Shown piece by piece: positions 44,303-55,681 of a DNA stretch of 64,000 nt. Within the stretch, counting starts at the first letter, position 1. Each line of letters opens with the position of its first letter. The notes under the pieces were generated by a model, which had not been told where the DNA came from, made no database searches, and worked only from the letters and a program-made list of their open reading frames with translations. The position numbers and the translations under genes are program-made. The DNA comes from Erythrobacter sp. (GTDB lineage Bacteria > Pseudomonadota > Alphaproteobacteria > Sphingomonadales > Sphingomonadaceae): the NCBI RefSeq assembly GCF_035194505.1, contig NZ_CP136573.1, positions 868,001 to 932,000 on the forward strand, read 5' to 3'.

Positions 44303-44998
44303 TCAACGAGCCGGACGGACGCCGGAAGTCTGGGCTTCCATCATCAGGCGGTCCTGCGCGGTCGGATCGTGAGCGAGGATCTCGCCCTTGAAGATCCAGC
44401 ACTTGATCCCGATGATCCCGTAGGCGGTGAGCGCCTCGGCTTCAGCGTAATCGATGTTCGCACGCAGCGTGTGGAGCGGCACGCGACCTTCGCGGTACCA
44501 TTCGACGCGGGCGATTTCCGCCCCGCCGAGACGGCCGCCGCACACGATCTTGATGCCTTCGGCGCCAAGACGAAGAGCCGACTGCACGGCGCGCTTCATT
44601 GCCCGGCGGAACGCCACGCGGCGCACCAGCTGGTCAGCGATGCCCTGCGCGACGAGCTTGGCGTCGATTTCCGGCTTGCGGATCTCGACGATGTTCAGCT
44701 TCACTTCGCTCGCGGTCATCTTGGCAAGCTTGGAACGCAGCTTTTCGATGTCTGCGCCCTTCTTGCCGATGATCACGCCCGGACGTGCGGCATAGATCGA
44801 CACGCGGCACAGCTTGGCCGGACGCTCGATCACGACCTTGGAAATCGCTGCCTGGGGCAGGTTTTCCATGACGTACTTGCGGATCGCGAGGTCTTCCTTG
44901 AGCAGGCCCGCATAGTCACGCCCTTCGGCGTACCAGCGGCTGTCCCAGGTGCGGTTGATCTGCAGGCGCAGACCGATCGGATTGCTCTTCTGGCCCAT
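44303..44998 (-). CDS. rpsC: 30S ribosomal protein S3
   Basis: 231 aa. The KH domain with PGVIIGKKGADIEKLRSKLAK and the C-terminal REGRVPLHTLRANIDYAEAEALTAYG are intact. Forms the mRNA entry tunnel with S4 and S5; possesses helicase activity in other bacteria. Confidence 0.97.
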   Translation of the reverse strand: MGQKSNPIGLRLQINRTWDSRWYAEGRDYAGLLKEDLAIRKYVMENLPQAAISKVVIERPAKLCRVSIYAARPGVIIGKKGADIEKLRSKLAKMTASEVKLNIVEIRKPEIDAKLVAQGIADQLVRRVAFRRAMKRAVQSALRLGAEGIKIVCGGRLGGAEIARVEWYREGRVPLHTLRANIDYAEAEALTAYGIIGIKCWIFKGEILAHDPTAQDRLMMEAQTSGVRPAR

Positions 44999-44999
44999 C

Positions 45000-45377
45000 T
45001 TACGCCTCTTCTGCTTCGCGAACCACGATCCGCAGCCGGCTGAACGGCTTGAGGATGCGGGTCGACTTGCCGCGACCGCGGGTGTGGAACCGCTTCATCG
45101 TCACCGACTTGCCGACCGAGGCTTCCGCCACGATCAACGCATCGACGTCGAGGTTGTGGTTGTTCTCGGCATTGGCGATCGCCGAAGCGAGCACCTTGCT
45201 CGCATCGCGCGCCATTGCCCGCTTCGAGAAGGCGAGAATGTTCATCGCCTCTTCGGCCTTCTTGCCACGGATCAGGGCCGCAACGAGATTGAGCTTCTGC
45301 GCCGAACCACGAATGGTGGTGCCGACGGCCAGCGCCTCGTTATCGCCCACGCGGCGGGGTGCCTTTGCCTTGCCCAT
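45000..45377 (-). CDS. rplV: 50S ribosomal protein L22
   Basis: 125 aa. Tunnel protein whose beta-hairpin (about residues 85-105, VGKSVTMKRFHTRGRGKSTRIL) lines the exit path and macrolide site; no deletion in it is apparent. Start overlaps the rpsS stop by one base. Confidence 0.97.
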   Translation of the reverse strand: MGKAKAPRRVGDNEALAVGTTIRGSAQKLNLVAALIRGKKAEEAMNILAFSKRAMARDASKVLASAIANAENNHNLDVDALIVAEASVGKSVTMKRFHTRGRGKSTRILKPFSRLRIVVREAEEA

Positions 45378-45652
45378 TAGCGCTTGCCCTTCTTGTCGGC
45401 AGCGTGGCCGGGGAAGGTGCGCGTGGGCGCAAATTCACCAAGCTTGTGGCCGACCATTTCTTCCGAAACCGAAACGGGAATGAACTTGTGCCCGTTGTAG
45501 ACGTTGAAGGTGAGCCCGACGAACTGCGGCAGGATCGTCGAACGCCGCGACCAGGTCTTGATCGGCTTGGTGTTCGATGCCTCTTGCGCTTCCTCTGCCT
45601 TCTTCAGCAGGCTCAGCTCGACAAACGGACCTTTCCAGACGGAACGTGCCAT
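45377..45652 (-). CDS. rpsS: 30S ribosomal protein S19
   Basis: 91 aa. MARSVWKGPFVELSLLKK and HKFIPVSVSEEMVGHKLGEFAPTRTFPGH are canonical. Works with S13 in the 30S head. 6 nt after rplB. Confidence 0.97.
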   Translation of the reverse strand: MARSVWKGPFVELSLLKKAEEAQEASNTKPIKTWSRRSTILPQFVGLTFNVYNGHKFIPVSVSEEMVGHKLGEFAPTRTFPGHAADKKGKR

Positions 45653-45658
45653 CGTCTC

Positions 45659-46495
45659 TTACCTCTTCTTCTTCGCGTGACGCGAACGGATGATCATCTT
45701 GTCCGTCTGCTTGTTGTGGCGCGTGCGGGCACCCTTGGTCGGCTTGCCCCACGGGGTCACCGGATGGCGGCCACCCGAGGTGCGGCCTTCACCACCACCG
45801 TGCGGGTGGTCGACCGGGTTCTTCGCAACGCCGCGGGTCAGCGGACGCTTGCCCATCCAGCGCGAGCGGCCGGCCTTGGCAAAGTTCTGGTTGGCGTTGT
45901 CGGGGTTCGACACCGCACCCACCGTGCCCATGCAATCAGCGCGCAGATAACGCTGTTCGCCCGAGTTCAGACGCACGATGACGAAGGCGCGGTCACGACC
46001 GACGACCTGCACATAGGTGCCGGCCGAACGAGCGATCTGGCCACCCTTGCCCGGCTTCATCTCCACGTTGTGGCAGATGGTGCCGACCGGCATCTGACCC
46101 AGCAGCATCGCGTTGCCCGGCTTGGTGTCGACCTTTTCGCCGGCCACGACCTGATCACCGACAGCGAGACGCTGCGGAGCGATGATGTAGGCCTGCTCGC
46201 CGTCCTCGTACTTCACCAGCGCAATGAAGGCGGTGCGGTTCGGGTCATACTCGAGCCGCTCGACGGTGGCCGGCATGTCCCACTTGCGACGCTTGAAGTC
46301 GATGAAGCGGTACTTCTGCTTGTGACCACCGGCGATGCCACGCGAGGTGACATGGCCCTTGTTGTTGCGGCCACCGGTCTTGCGCTTGCCTTCGGTAAGC
46401 GACTTGACCGGCTTGCCCTTGTACAGGGCCGACTTGTCGACCAGGATCAGACCGCGGCGCGCGGGACTGGTCGGCTTATAGTTCTTGAGTGCCAT
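45659..46495 (-). CDS. rplB: 50S ribosomal protein L2
   Basis: 278 aa. Core protein for subunit association and peptidyl transfer. KRRKWDMPATVERLEYDPNR and the C-terminal MNPVDHPHGGGEGR-type segment, here KNPVDHPHGGGEGRTSGG with the key His, are conserved. Confidence 0.98.
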   Translation of the reverse strand: MALKNYKPTSPARRGLILVDKSALYKGKPVKSLTEGKRKTGGRNNKGHVTSRGIAGGHKQKYRFIDFKRRKWDMPATVERLEYDPNRTAFIALVKYEDGEQAYIIAPQRLAVGDQVVAGEKVDTKPGNAMLLGQMPVGTICHNVEMKPGKGGQIARSAGTYVQVVGRDRAFVIVRLNSGEQRYLRADCMGTVGAVSNPDNANQNFAKAGRSRWMGKRPLTRGVAKNPVDHPHGGGEGRTSGGRHPVTPWGKPTKGARTRHNKQTDKMIIRSRHAKKKR

Positions 46496-46518
46496 TGTTC
46501 GTTTCCTGTCCCTTGGCC

Positions 46519-46827
46519 TCAGATACCGCTGGTGATGTCGATCATTTCACCCTCGGCGAGGGTGACAATGGCCTTCTTCACATCGGAACGCTGGTAGGCC
46601 TTGCCCTTCCAGCGCTTGGTCTTGCCCTTGACGACCAGAGTGTTCACCGAGACGACCTTCTTGTCGTAAATCGCCTCGATCGCTTCCTTGATCTGCGGCT
46701 TGGTGGCGTCCTTGGCCACCTTGAAGACCACTGCGTTCTGTTCGGACGCGAGGGTGGACTTCTCGGTGATGTGGGGGGCGAGGATCACGTCGTAATGACG
46801 CGCATCGACGGTCTGCTTCTTAGCCAT
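46519..46827 (-). CDS. rplW: 50S ribosomal protein L23
   Basis: 102 aa from ATG 46827, overlapping the rplD stop by 8 nt. ITEKSTLASEQNAVVFKVAKDATKPQIKEAIE is typical. Docking site at the tunnel exit for trigger factor and SRP. The open frame upstream to 46935 lies within rplD. Confidence 0.97.
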   Translation of the reverse strand: MAKKQTVDARHYDVILAPHITEKSTLASEQNAVVFKVAKDATKPQIKEAIEAIYDKKVVSVNTLVVKGKTKRWKGKAYQRSDVKKAIVTLAEGEMIDITSGI

Positions 46828-47443
46828 TGAAGCGCGCCTCCAGCTTTTCGACGGCGGCCTTGGTGAGGACCAGCGTGTCGTGGTTGAGGATGTCGTAGAC
46901 GTTGGCGCCGATGGCGGGCAGCACGTTGATGCCACGCAGGTTGCCGGCGGCCTTCTTGAAGCCCGCGTCCACCTGCTCGCCGTCGATCACCAGAACCTTG
47001 CCCGAAAGACCGGCCTTCGCGAGGTGACCCTTGAGGATCTTGGTCTTGGCATCGGCCAGCTCAAGGCTGTCGACCACGACCAGACCATCCTTGGCCTTGC
47101 TCGAAAGCGCCATCTTGAGGCCGAGGGCACGGATCTTCTTGTTGAGCGACTGCTCGAAGTCACGCTTGCGCGCACCGTGAGCCTTACCACCGCCGATGAA
47201 GATCGGGGCCGCACGGTCACCGTGACGGGCGGTACCACCACCCTTCTGCTTGCCGAACTTCTTGCCGGTGCGGGCCACGTCCGAACGCTCACGCGTCGGG
47301 CGGGCGGTGCCACGGCGGTTCTCGAGCTGCCAGGTCACGACCCGGTGCAGGATGTCGGCGCGCGGCTCGATGCCGAACACGTCATCCGACAGTTCGATAT
47401 CGCCCGACGCCTTCCCGTCGATTTTCTGAACCTTGATCTTCAT
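46820..47443 (-). CDS. rplD: 50S ribosomal protein L4
   Basis: 207 aa. The extended tunnel loop KKFGKQKGGGTARHGDRAAPIFIGGG (split: FGKQKGGGTARHG and IFIGGG) near residue 60-85 and the C-terminal globular part are present. In E. coli L4 represses its own S10 operon by attenuation at the rpsJ leader; a terminator hairpin in the equivalent place here is at 48889-48929. Confidence 0.97.
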   Translation of the reverse strand: MKIKVQKIDGKASGDIELSDDVFGIEPRADILHRVVTWQLENRRGTARPTRERSDVARTGKKFGKQKGGGTARHGDRAAPIFIGGGKAHGARKRDFEQSLNKKIRALGLKMALSSKAKDGLVVVDSLELADAKTKILKGHLAKAGLSGKVLVIDGEQVDAGFKKAAGNLRGINVLPAIGANVYDILNHDTLVLTKAAVEKLEARFNG

Positions 47444-47446
47444 GGC

Positions 47447-48241
47447 TCAGCCTTCCTTGTTTTCTTCGGTGGCCGGCGCGTCGGTTTCGACGGCTTCGGT
47501 CACGATGGCTTCTTCGGCGACGGCTTCGACGACCGAGGGAGTCTCGTCAGTCGGCACAGCGTGCTTCGCGATCACGGCGCCGGGGAACGGCAGGCCTTCG
47601 GGAAGCGGAAGCTTGACGGCGTCGCGCACGAGCAGCCAGCCGTTCTTCGAACCCGGGACCGAGCCCTTCACGAAGAGCAGGCCGCGATCGGCATCGGTGC
47701 GGACGATTTCGAGGTTCTGCTGGGTGCGCTGACGGTCGCCCATGTGGCCGGCCATCTTCTTGCCCTTGAACACGCGGCCCGGATCCTGACGGTTACCGGT
47801 CGAACCATGGGCGCGGTGCGAGATCGACACGCCGTGGGTGGCGCGCATACCGCCGAAGCCCCAGCGCTTCATGGCGCCCGCAAAGCCCTTGCCCTGCGTG
47901 TGGCCGGTGATGTCGACCTTCTGGCCGGCGACGAAGTGGTCAGCCGAGATGGTCGCGCCGACGGGCACGAGCGCGTCTTCGCTTTCCACGCGGAATTCGG
48001 CGACCTGCTTCTTCAGGCCAACGTCAGCCTTGGCGAAGTGCTCGCGCTGCGGCTTGGCGACATTCTTCTGCTTGGCTTCGCCAGCACCCAGCTGGAGCGC
48101 GAAATAGCCATCGCGGTCAGCGGTGCGGTGCGAAACCACCTGGCAATCTTCCAGCGACAGAACGGTCACAGGCACGTGCCGTCCATCCTCCTGGAAGAGG
48201 CGGGTCATCCCGACTTTCTTTGCGATCACGCCGGTGCGCAT
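47447..48241 (-). CDS. rplC: 50S ribosomal protein L3 with acidic C-terminal tail
   Basis: 264 aa from MRTGVIAKKVGMTRLF at 48241. The core ends about residue 220 (GSKNGWLLVRDAVKLPLP). The last 40 residues are rich in Glu, Val, Thr and Ala (VVEAVAEEAIVTEAVETD), an acidic, probably disordered extension absent from E. coli L3 (209 aa). The central extension near the peptidyl-transferase centre is normal. Confidence 0.97.
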   Translation of the reverse strand: MRTGVIAKKVGMTRLFQEDGRHVPVTVLSLEDCQVVSHRTADRDGYFALQLGAGEAKQKNVAKPQREHFAKADVGLKKQVAEFRVESEDALVPVGATISADHFVAGQKVDITGHTQGKGFAGAMKRWGFGGMRATHGVSISHRAHGSTGNRQDPGRVFKGKKMAGHMGDRQRTQQNLEIVRTDADRGLLFVKGSVPGSKNGWLLVRDAVKLPLPEGLPFPGAVIAKHAVPTDETPSVVEAVAEEAIVTEAVETDAPATEENKEG

Positions 48242-48478
48242 CGTCTTGTTACTCCTCAACAGAGGCACCCTACGGACCATCCGCAAGGTGCTTGGCGGAC
48301 CACAGCGCAAACGCTGCAGCCCCGTTCAGCCCGAATTGTCATGCATCGCCCCGTCCGGGCTGAGTGCTCCTGCTGGCCGGTTGGCCGCTGGAGCGAGACG
48401 GGGGACGCAGCCCGGAGAGTTTCTCCGGCGGTATCCACCCTATCGCTGGATGGGGCACTTGCGGCCCCTACGATAGAG

Positions 48479-48500
48479 GCCCCCACCCGAAGGAGGGGGC
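48479..48500 (-). terminator. UUCG-capped hairpin after rpsJ
   Basis: On the minus strand GCCCCC and GGGGGC enclose a TTCG-looped inner stem, 13 nt after the rpsJ stop. No U-run follows, so transcription likely continues into rplC. The 271 bp between rpsJ and rplC (48242-48512) carry no gene and further GC-rich stems. Confidence 0.5.
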
Positions 48501-48512
48501 ATTTCGGCCGGC

Positions 48513-48824
<312 letters not shown>

Positions 48825-48888
48825 GTCCTACTACCGATGCGAAAGAGCCAAGGATCGACCGGCTTCCCGGCGTCTCCCAAAAAACAAA

Positions 48889-48929
48889 GGCCGGCCCCGC
48901 TGTTCCCGGTTTCCCGTAAGCGGGCGGCC
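48889..48929 (-). terminator. attenuator-like intrinsic terminator in the rpsJ leader
   Basis: On the minus strand GGCCGCCCGCTT pairs with AGCGGGGCCGGCC (small bulge), followed by TTTGTTTTTTGGG. It lies 65 nt upstream of rpsJ and about 200 nt after the tuf terminator, so it is in the S10 leader rather than at the end of tuf. This is the position expected for transcription attenuation of the S10 operon. Confidence 0.7.
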
Positions 48930-49124
48930 TTCTTCAAAACTCGTGACAGACGGGACGAATCTCGTCTGCGGATGCGCGCCTATACGGAGCGCGCCCCGGT
49001 CTGGCAAGGGGCTTCGGAAAGGAAATTGCGCGGGGCTGAAATCCCCTCGCATTTCTCCCGGAAAGCGCCCTTCCCTGCCCTTCTCCAGGCATTGCCTTGA
49101 AGGTGTGAGCTGCTGACACAAAAA

Positions 49125-49154
49125 GGCCCGGCAGCTCGTATGAGCGGTCGGGCC
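49125..49154 (-). terminator. intrinsic terminator after tuf
   Basis: On the minus strand GGCCCGACCG and the CCGGGCC arm form a stem with a central loop, followed by TTTTTGTG. It lies 39 nt after the tuf stop and ends the str operon. The segment 48930-49120 downstream holds the presumed S10 promoter; no clear -35/-10 was identified. Confidence 0.85.
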
Positions 49155-49192
49155 TCTGTGCGTTCAGTCAGCTCCGTGTGCGGAGCAAAACC

Positions 49193-50383
49193 TTACTTGG
49201 TGATCTTGGCAACGACGCCCGAACCCACGGTGCGGCCGCCTTCGCGGATCGCGAAGCGCAGACCTTCGTCCATGGCGATCGGAGCGATCAGCTTCACGCC
49301 GATCGAAACGTTGTCGCCCGGCATCACCATTTCGGTGCCTTCGGGAAGGATCACTTCGCCGGTCACGTCGGTGGTGCGGAAGTAGAACTGCGGGCGGTAG
49401 TTGGCGAAGAACGGCGTGTGACGGCCACCTTCGTCCTTCGACAGCACGTAGACTTCGGCTTCGAACTCGGTGTGCGGCTTGACCGAACCGGGCTTGCAGA
49501 GAACCTGGCCACGCTCGACTTCTTCACGGCCGACGCCGCGGATCAGGGCGCCGACGTTGTCGCCAGCTTCACCGCGATCGAGCAGCTTGCGGAACATTTC
49601 CACGCCGGTGACGGTGGTCTTGCGGGTGTCCTTGATGCCGACGATTTCGACTTCGTCACCAACGTTGACGATGCCGGTTTCGATACGGCCGGTCACCACA
49701 GTGCCGCGACCCGAGATCGAGAACACGTCTTCGATCGGCATCAGGAAGTCCTTGTCGACCGGACGCTCGGGCTGCGGGATGTAGCTGTCGACGGCTTCGA
49801 TCAGAGCAATGATCGAGTCCTTGCCGATGTTGTCATCGCGGCCTTCGAGAGCGGCCAGAGCCGAACCCTTGACGATCGGAATATTGTCGCCGTCGAAGTC
49901 GTACGACGAGAGCAGTTCGCGAACTTCGAGTTCGACGAGCTCGAGGATTTCCTCGTCGTCAACCTGGTCGACCTTGTTCATGTAGACGACCAGCGCCGGC
50001 ACGCCGACCTGACGGGCGAGCAGGATGTGCTCACGGGTCTGGGGCATCGGGCCGTCGGCAGCGTTCACCACCAGGATCGCGCCGTCCATCTGGGCGGCAC
50101 CGGTGATCATGTTCTTCACGTAGTCAGCGTGACCCGGGCAGTCGACGTGCGCGTAGTGACGGGCAGCCGACTCATACTCGACGTGCGCGGTCGAGATGGT
50201 GATGCCGCGCTCGCGCTCTTCCGGCGCCTTGTCGATGTTGGCGAAATCCACGGCGCTGCCGCCGTAGGTTTCAGCCATCACCTTGGTGATCGCGGCGGTC
50301 AGCGTGGTCTTGCCGTGGTCAACGTGACCGATGGTGCCGATGTTGCAGTGCGGCTTATTCCGCTGGAACTTTTCCTTGGCCAT
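49193..50383 (-). CDS. tuf: elongation factor Tu
   Basis: 396 aa GTPase that brings aminoacyl-tRNA to the ribosome. G1 GHVDHGKTT (19-27), switch I with ERERGITIST, G3 DCPGHADY, G4 NKVDQ (here MNKVDQVDDEE) and the domain II/III barrels are complete. Position after fusA is the str-operon copy; a second tuf elsewhere cannot be judged. Confidence 0.98.
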   Translation of the reverse strand: MAKEKFQRNKPHCNIGTIGHVDHGKTTLTAAITKVMAETYGGSAVDFANIDKAPEERERGITISTAHVEYESAARHYAHVDCPGHADYVKNMITGAAQMDGAILVVNAADGPMPQTREHILLARQVGVPALVVYMNKVDQVDDEEILELVELEVRELLSSYDFDGDNIPIVKGSALAALEGRDDNIGKDSIIALIEAVDSYIPQPERPVDKDFLMPIEDVFSISGRGTVVTGRIETGIVNVGDEVEIVGIKDTRKTTVTGVEMFRKLLDRGEAGDNVGALIRGVGREEVERGQVLCKPGSVKPHTEFEAEVYVLSKDEGGRHTPFFANYRPQFYFRTTDVTGEVILPEGTEMVMPGDNVSIGVKLIAPIAMDEGLRFAIREGGRTVGSGVVAKITK

Positions 50384-50479
50384 TTCTCTGGTGTACCTTC
50401 TTGAATGAAACGTTGTGTTCGCGGGAGAATTGGGGGCGCCCGCTGAATCAGGCGCCGCCCCCTAGACCGATCGCTCGGG

Positions 50480-52612
<2,133 letters not shown>

Positions 52613-52720
52613 AATGGTTTCCTTAAAGGTCTTGCGGGGGCCGCCGGGTGAGCGGATCGGCCCCCATATAGTGACGATTGTGACAGCCGGAAGACGCCTC
52701 CTCCGGCCCCTCCACAAGTG

Positions 52721-53191
52721 TTACCAGCGATAGTGCGAGAAGGCGCGGTTGGCGTCGGCCATGCGGTGGGTGTCTTCCCGCTTCTTGACCGCGTTGCCGC
52801 GATTGTTCGCCGCATCCATCAGCTCGCCCGAAAGACGCGCGGCCATGGTGGTTTCCGGACGACCGCGCGCAGCCGTGATCAGCCAGCGGATCGCGAGGGC
52901 CTGGGCGCGCTCGGGACGCACTTCCACCGGCACCTGGTAGGTCGCACCACCGACGCGGCGGCTGCGCACTTCCACCTGCGGCTTCACATTGTTCAGCGCA
53001 TCATGGAACAGCTGGATCGGATCGGCCTTGGCCTTGGTCTCGACCGTGGCGAGCGCGCCATAGACGATCTTTTCGGCAACAGCCTTCTTACCGTCGAGCA
53101 TGAGGTTGTTCATGAACTTCGACAGAACCTGATCTCCGAACTGCGGATCAGGCAGGATTTCCCGCTTCTCGGGACGACGACGACGTGACAT
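52721..53191 (-). CDS. rpsG: 30S ribosomal protein S7
   Basis: 156 aa from MSRRRRPEKREILPDPQFGD at 53191. KFMNNLMLDGKKAVAEKIVYGAL and the C-terminal KREDTHRMADANRAFSHYRW are canonical. Assembly initiator of the 30S head; in E. coli it also represses the str operon. The frame extends to 53611, overlapping rpsL, but that part is a shadow. Confidence 0.97.
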   Translation of the reverse strand: MSRRRRPEKREILPDPQFGDQVLSKFMNNLMLDGKKAVAEKIVYGALATVETKAKADPIQLFHDALNNVKPQVEVRSRRVGGATYQVPVEVRPERAQALAIRWLITAARGRPETTMAARLSGELMDAANNRGNAVKKREDTHRMADANRAFSHYRW

Positions 53192-53337
53192 ATCTTGAAC
53201 TCCTTCGGAGTGCGGCGAACCCTCCGGTTCGCCTTGCGGCTCCGGCCCGCTCCGCGTTTCCGGCCTTTTTGGCCGACCACCCAGAAGCCACCTGGTCGGT
53301 GGCAGGGTGACGCGAAGAACCGTAGCCCCGTTGAACC

Positions 53338-53709
53338 TTACTTCGGACGCTTGGCGCCGTACTTCGAACGCGACTGCTTGCGATCCTTCACGCCCTGCGT
53401 GTCGAGAACGCCGCGCAGCACGTGGTAGCGCACGCCGGGAAGGTCGCGCACACGCCCGCCGCGGATCAGCACAACAGAGTGCTCCTGCAGGTTGTGGCCT
53501 TCGCCCGGGATGTAGCTGATGACTTCGCGCTGGTTGGTCAGACGGACCTTGGCCACCTTGCGCAGCGCCGAGTTCGGCTTCTTCGGGGTGGTCGTGTAGA
53601 CGCGGGTGCAAACGCCGCGCTTCTGCGGGTTCTGCTCCATCGCAGGGACCTTGCTCTTGGCCTTCTGCGGAACGCGGCCCTTGCGGACCAGCTGGTTGAT
53701 TGTCGGCAT
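53338..53709 (-). CDS. rpsL: 30S ribosomal protein S12 with Arg88
   Basis: 123 aa. Decoding-centre protein. PTINQLVRKGR, TTPKKPNSALRKV (Lys43 conserved) and GEGHNLQEHSVVLIRGG are normal. The segment GGRVRDLPGVRYH has Arg at position 88 (codon CGC), where E. coli and most bacteria have Lys; K88R there gives streptomycin resistance. First gene of the str operon. Confidence 0.98.
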   Translation of the reverse strand: MPTINQLVRKGRVPQKAKSKVPAMEQNPQKRGVCTRVYTTTPKKPNSALRKVAKVRLTNQREVISYIPGEGHNLQEHSVVLIRGGRVRDLPGVRYHVLRGVLDTQGVKDRKQSRSKYGAKRPK

Positions 53710-54191
53710 TAAGTTCTCACTTCACCTTGTTTGAGGCCATGGCCAGAGGGGTGAGGAGATCACGAATCGCGAACACGCGCGCGGCGGGGATCATGCCCCG
53801 TCACAACAGCCAGTCGCGAGCCGAAAACGCTCCACCCGCCTGAAAAGACCGGGTTACTTTGCCGGCCGCCCCTTCTGGAGAAACGCACCGCCAATGTTCA
53901 GCTCAATCCGAGCAAGGCCCGGAAGATGCGCGCCCTTAGGCGGGAATGGGTGGAGGGTCAAGGGTGGGTGTTGGAGGGGACGGGGTGTCCTACTTTGCTT
54001 CGAGCAAAGGGATGTTCCGATCGAAGACAGAAAAACAGGCAATAAAACCTGAGCAACCTCGTAGCAAATAACTGGATGCCGATCAGTCCAGCTAGAACCC
54101 CACCCACACCTCATTGCAAATCAAATAATTACCAGTTGCCGACCATTTGCGCATTCGATAGTCTCGAAGAAATCGCTCGGGGGGACGAAAA
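53710..54191. other. intergenic region upstream of rpsL
   Basis: 482 bp without a supported gene between divergent rpsL and a truncated lipoprotein gene. The rpsL side is GC-rich and must hold the str promoter, which could not be placed by eye. From about 53990 the base composition turns AT-richer, with ACAGGCAATAAAACC-like sequence, marking the edge of the accessory patch. Confidence 0.4.
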
Positions 54192-54376
54192 ATGCGAAAA
54201 ATAGTGATTGTGGCCAGTCTGCTTGCAACGACGGCTTGCGCGTTTCCTCAGCAGGTCCAACGCTTCGGGGTTGAATATAACACCGCTCTTGCGAACATGC
54301 AGAATGAGCAAACTTTACTGAATGTTCTGCGCGCCCGCGACGGGATGCCAACCCACTTCACATCTGTAAGCCAATT
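54192..54376 (+). pseudogene. 5' remnant of a lipoprotein gene cut by IS5 copy B
   Basis: About 61 original residues remain: a lipoprotein signal (IVIVASLLATTAC, lipobox TTAC) and the start of a mature domain with FGVEYNTALANMQNEQTLLNVLRARDG and HFTSVSQL. The QTLLNVLRARD-type motif occurs in uncharacterised outer-membrane-linked lipoproteins. The frame runs into the IS end and stops at 54404. Lower GC than the neighbours. Confidence 0.6.
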
Positions 54377-55681
54377 GGACGCCTCGAAAAACCCTCGCCT
54401 TTGAGGCGTTGATCTGATTCACTGCCTTTGCGGATGAGCGGAGGCGAAGATGGTTGGCCAGCCTGGTTTCTTTGATCTGTCGGACCGGTATGCGGCGCTG
54501 AGTGCGGCGGGTGATCCGCTGGAGCGGTTGACGGCGGTGGTCGATTTCGAGGTGTTCCGCGGGCCATTGATCGTGGCGCTCAGGCGGAGCGATCTGGGCA
54601 AAGGCGGCCGGCCGCCGTTCGATCCGGTGATGATGTTCAAAATCCTGGTGCTTCAGGCGCTCTACTCTCTGTCAGACGAGGCGACCGAGTTCCAGATCAA
54701 GGACCGGCTGTCGTTCCAGCGGTTCCTCGGACTGGGGCTCGATGGCCGGGTGCCCGATGCGACCACGGTGTGGCTGTTCCGCGAGCGGCTCGTACAGGCC
54801 AAGGCGATCGACAAGCTCTTCGCGCGCTTCGATGCGGCGTTGACCGATCGGGGCTACCTCGCGATGGGCGGGCAGATCATCGATGCGACCGTGGTGCCGG
54901 CGCCCAAGCAGCGGAACACCGAGGACGAGAAGGCCGCGATCAAGCAGGGCAAGATCCCGGAGCGCTGGAAGGAGAGGCCTGCCAAGGTCCGTCAGAAGGA
55001 CCGCGATGCGCGCTGGACGGTCAAGTACTCGAAGGCCAAGGTGAAGGAGGGCGGCGACCCCAAGGGCTTCAAGCCGGTCGATCTTGCCATCCCGATGTTC
55101 GGCTACAAAAACCACATCGGCATCGACCGGGCTCACGGGCTGATCCGCACTTGGGATGCCAGTGCGGCCAACGCCCATGACGGGGCACGGCTGCCGGAGC
55201 TCATCAGCAAGCAAAACACCGGCTCGGGCGTATGGGGCGACACGGCTTATCGCTCAAAGAAGAACGAGGCGTTCCTCGAGCGGGGAATGTTCAAGAGCAA
55301 CATCCACCAGCGACGCATGCCGCGTCGGCCGATGCCAGAGCACATCGCCCGAGCCAATGCGAAGCGCTCCGCTGTGCGCTCGGCAGTTGAGCACGTGTTC
55401 GCCGGACAGAAGCACCGCATGGGGCTGTTTATCCGCACCATCGGCATCGCCCGCGCAAAGATCAAGATCGGCATGGCGAACCTGGCCTACAACTTCCAGC
55501 GCCTCGCCTGGCTCGAGGGGCGAAGTGCGCCCGCATAGCGCGAAAACGAGGTGCCAAGCGGCGCTCCAGCTCAGAAAAACAAGGAAACGAGGCCGAAAGG
55601 CACAGCCCTCACGCACCAAAGACCGCGATCAGACCCCTCGCGCCGCCGTCAGGCCGAAAATAGACGTTCTTCGAGGTGTCC
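54377..55681 (+). mobile_element. IS5-family insertion sequence, copy B
   Basis: 1,305 bp with left end GGACGCCTCGAAAAAC and right end the complement of GGACACCTCGAAGAAC, homologous to copy A but opposite in orientation. The flanks (CCAATT on the left, AAGTCC on the right) show no duplication, and the right end abuts a truncated IS630 copy. A deletion next to the element or a recombination between IS copies is the likely cause. Confidence 0.9.
54450..55538 (+). CDS. IS5-family transposase (copy B)
   Basis: 362 aa, full length. DDE residues in QIIDATVVPAP, GDTAYRSKK and RSAVEHVFAGQKHR are intact. Compared with copy A, residues differ near 3, 17, 28, 35 and 48-50 and further on, so the copies diverged before arriving here or at different times. 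Likely still active enzymatically. Confidence 0.9.
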   Translation: MVGQPGFFDLSDRYAALSAAGDPLERLTAVVDFEVFRGPLIVALRRSDLGKGGRPPFDPVMMFKILVLQALYSLSDEATEFQIKDRLSFQRFLGLGLDGRVPDATTVWLFRERLVQAKAIDKLFARFDAALTDRGYLAMGGQIIDATVVPAPKQRNTEDEKAAIKQGKIPERWKERPAKVRQKDRDARWTVKYSKAKVKEGGDPKGFKPVDLAIPMFGYKNHIGIDRAHGLIRTWDASAANAHDGARLPELISKQNTGSGVWGDTAYRSKKNEAFLERGMFKSNIHQRRMPRRPMPEHIARANAKRSAVRSAVEHVFAGQKHRMGLFIRTIGIARAKIKIGMANLAYNFQRLAWLEGRSAPA

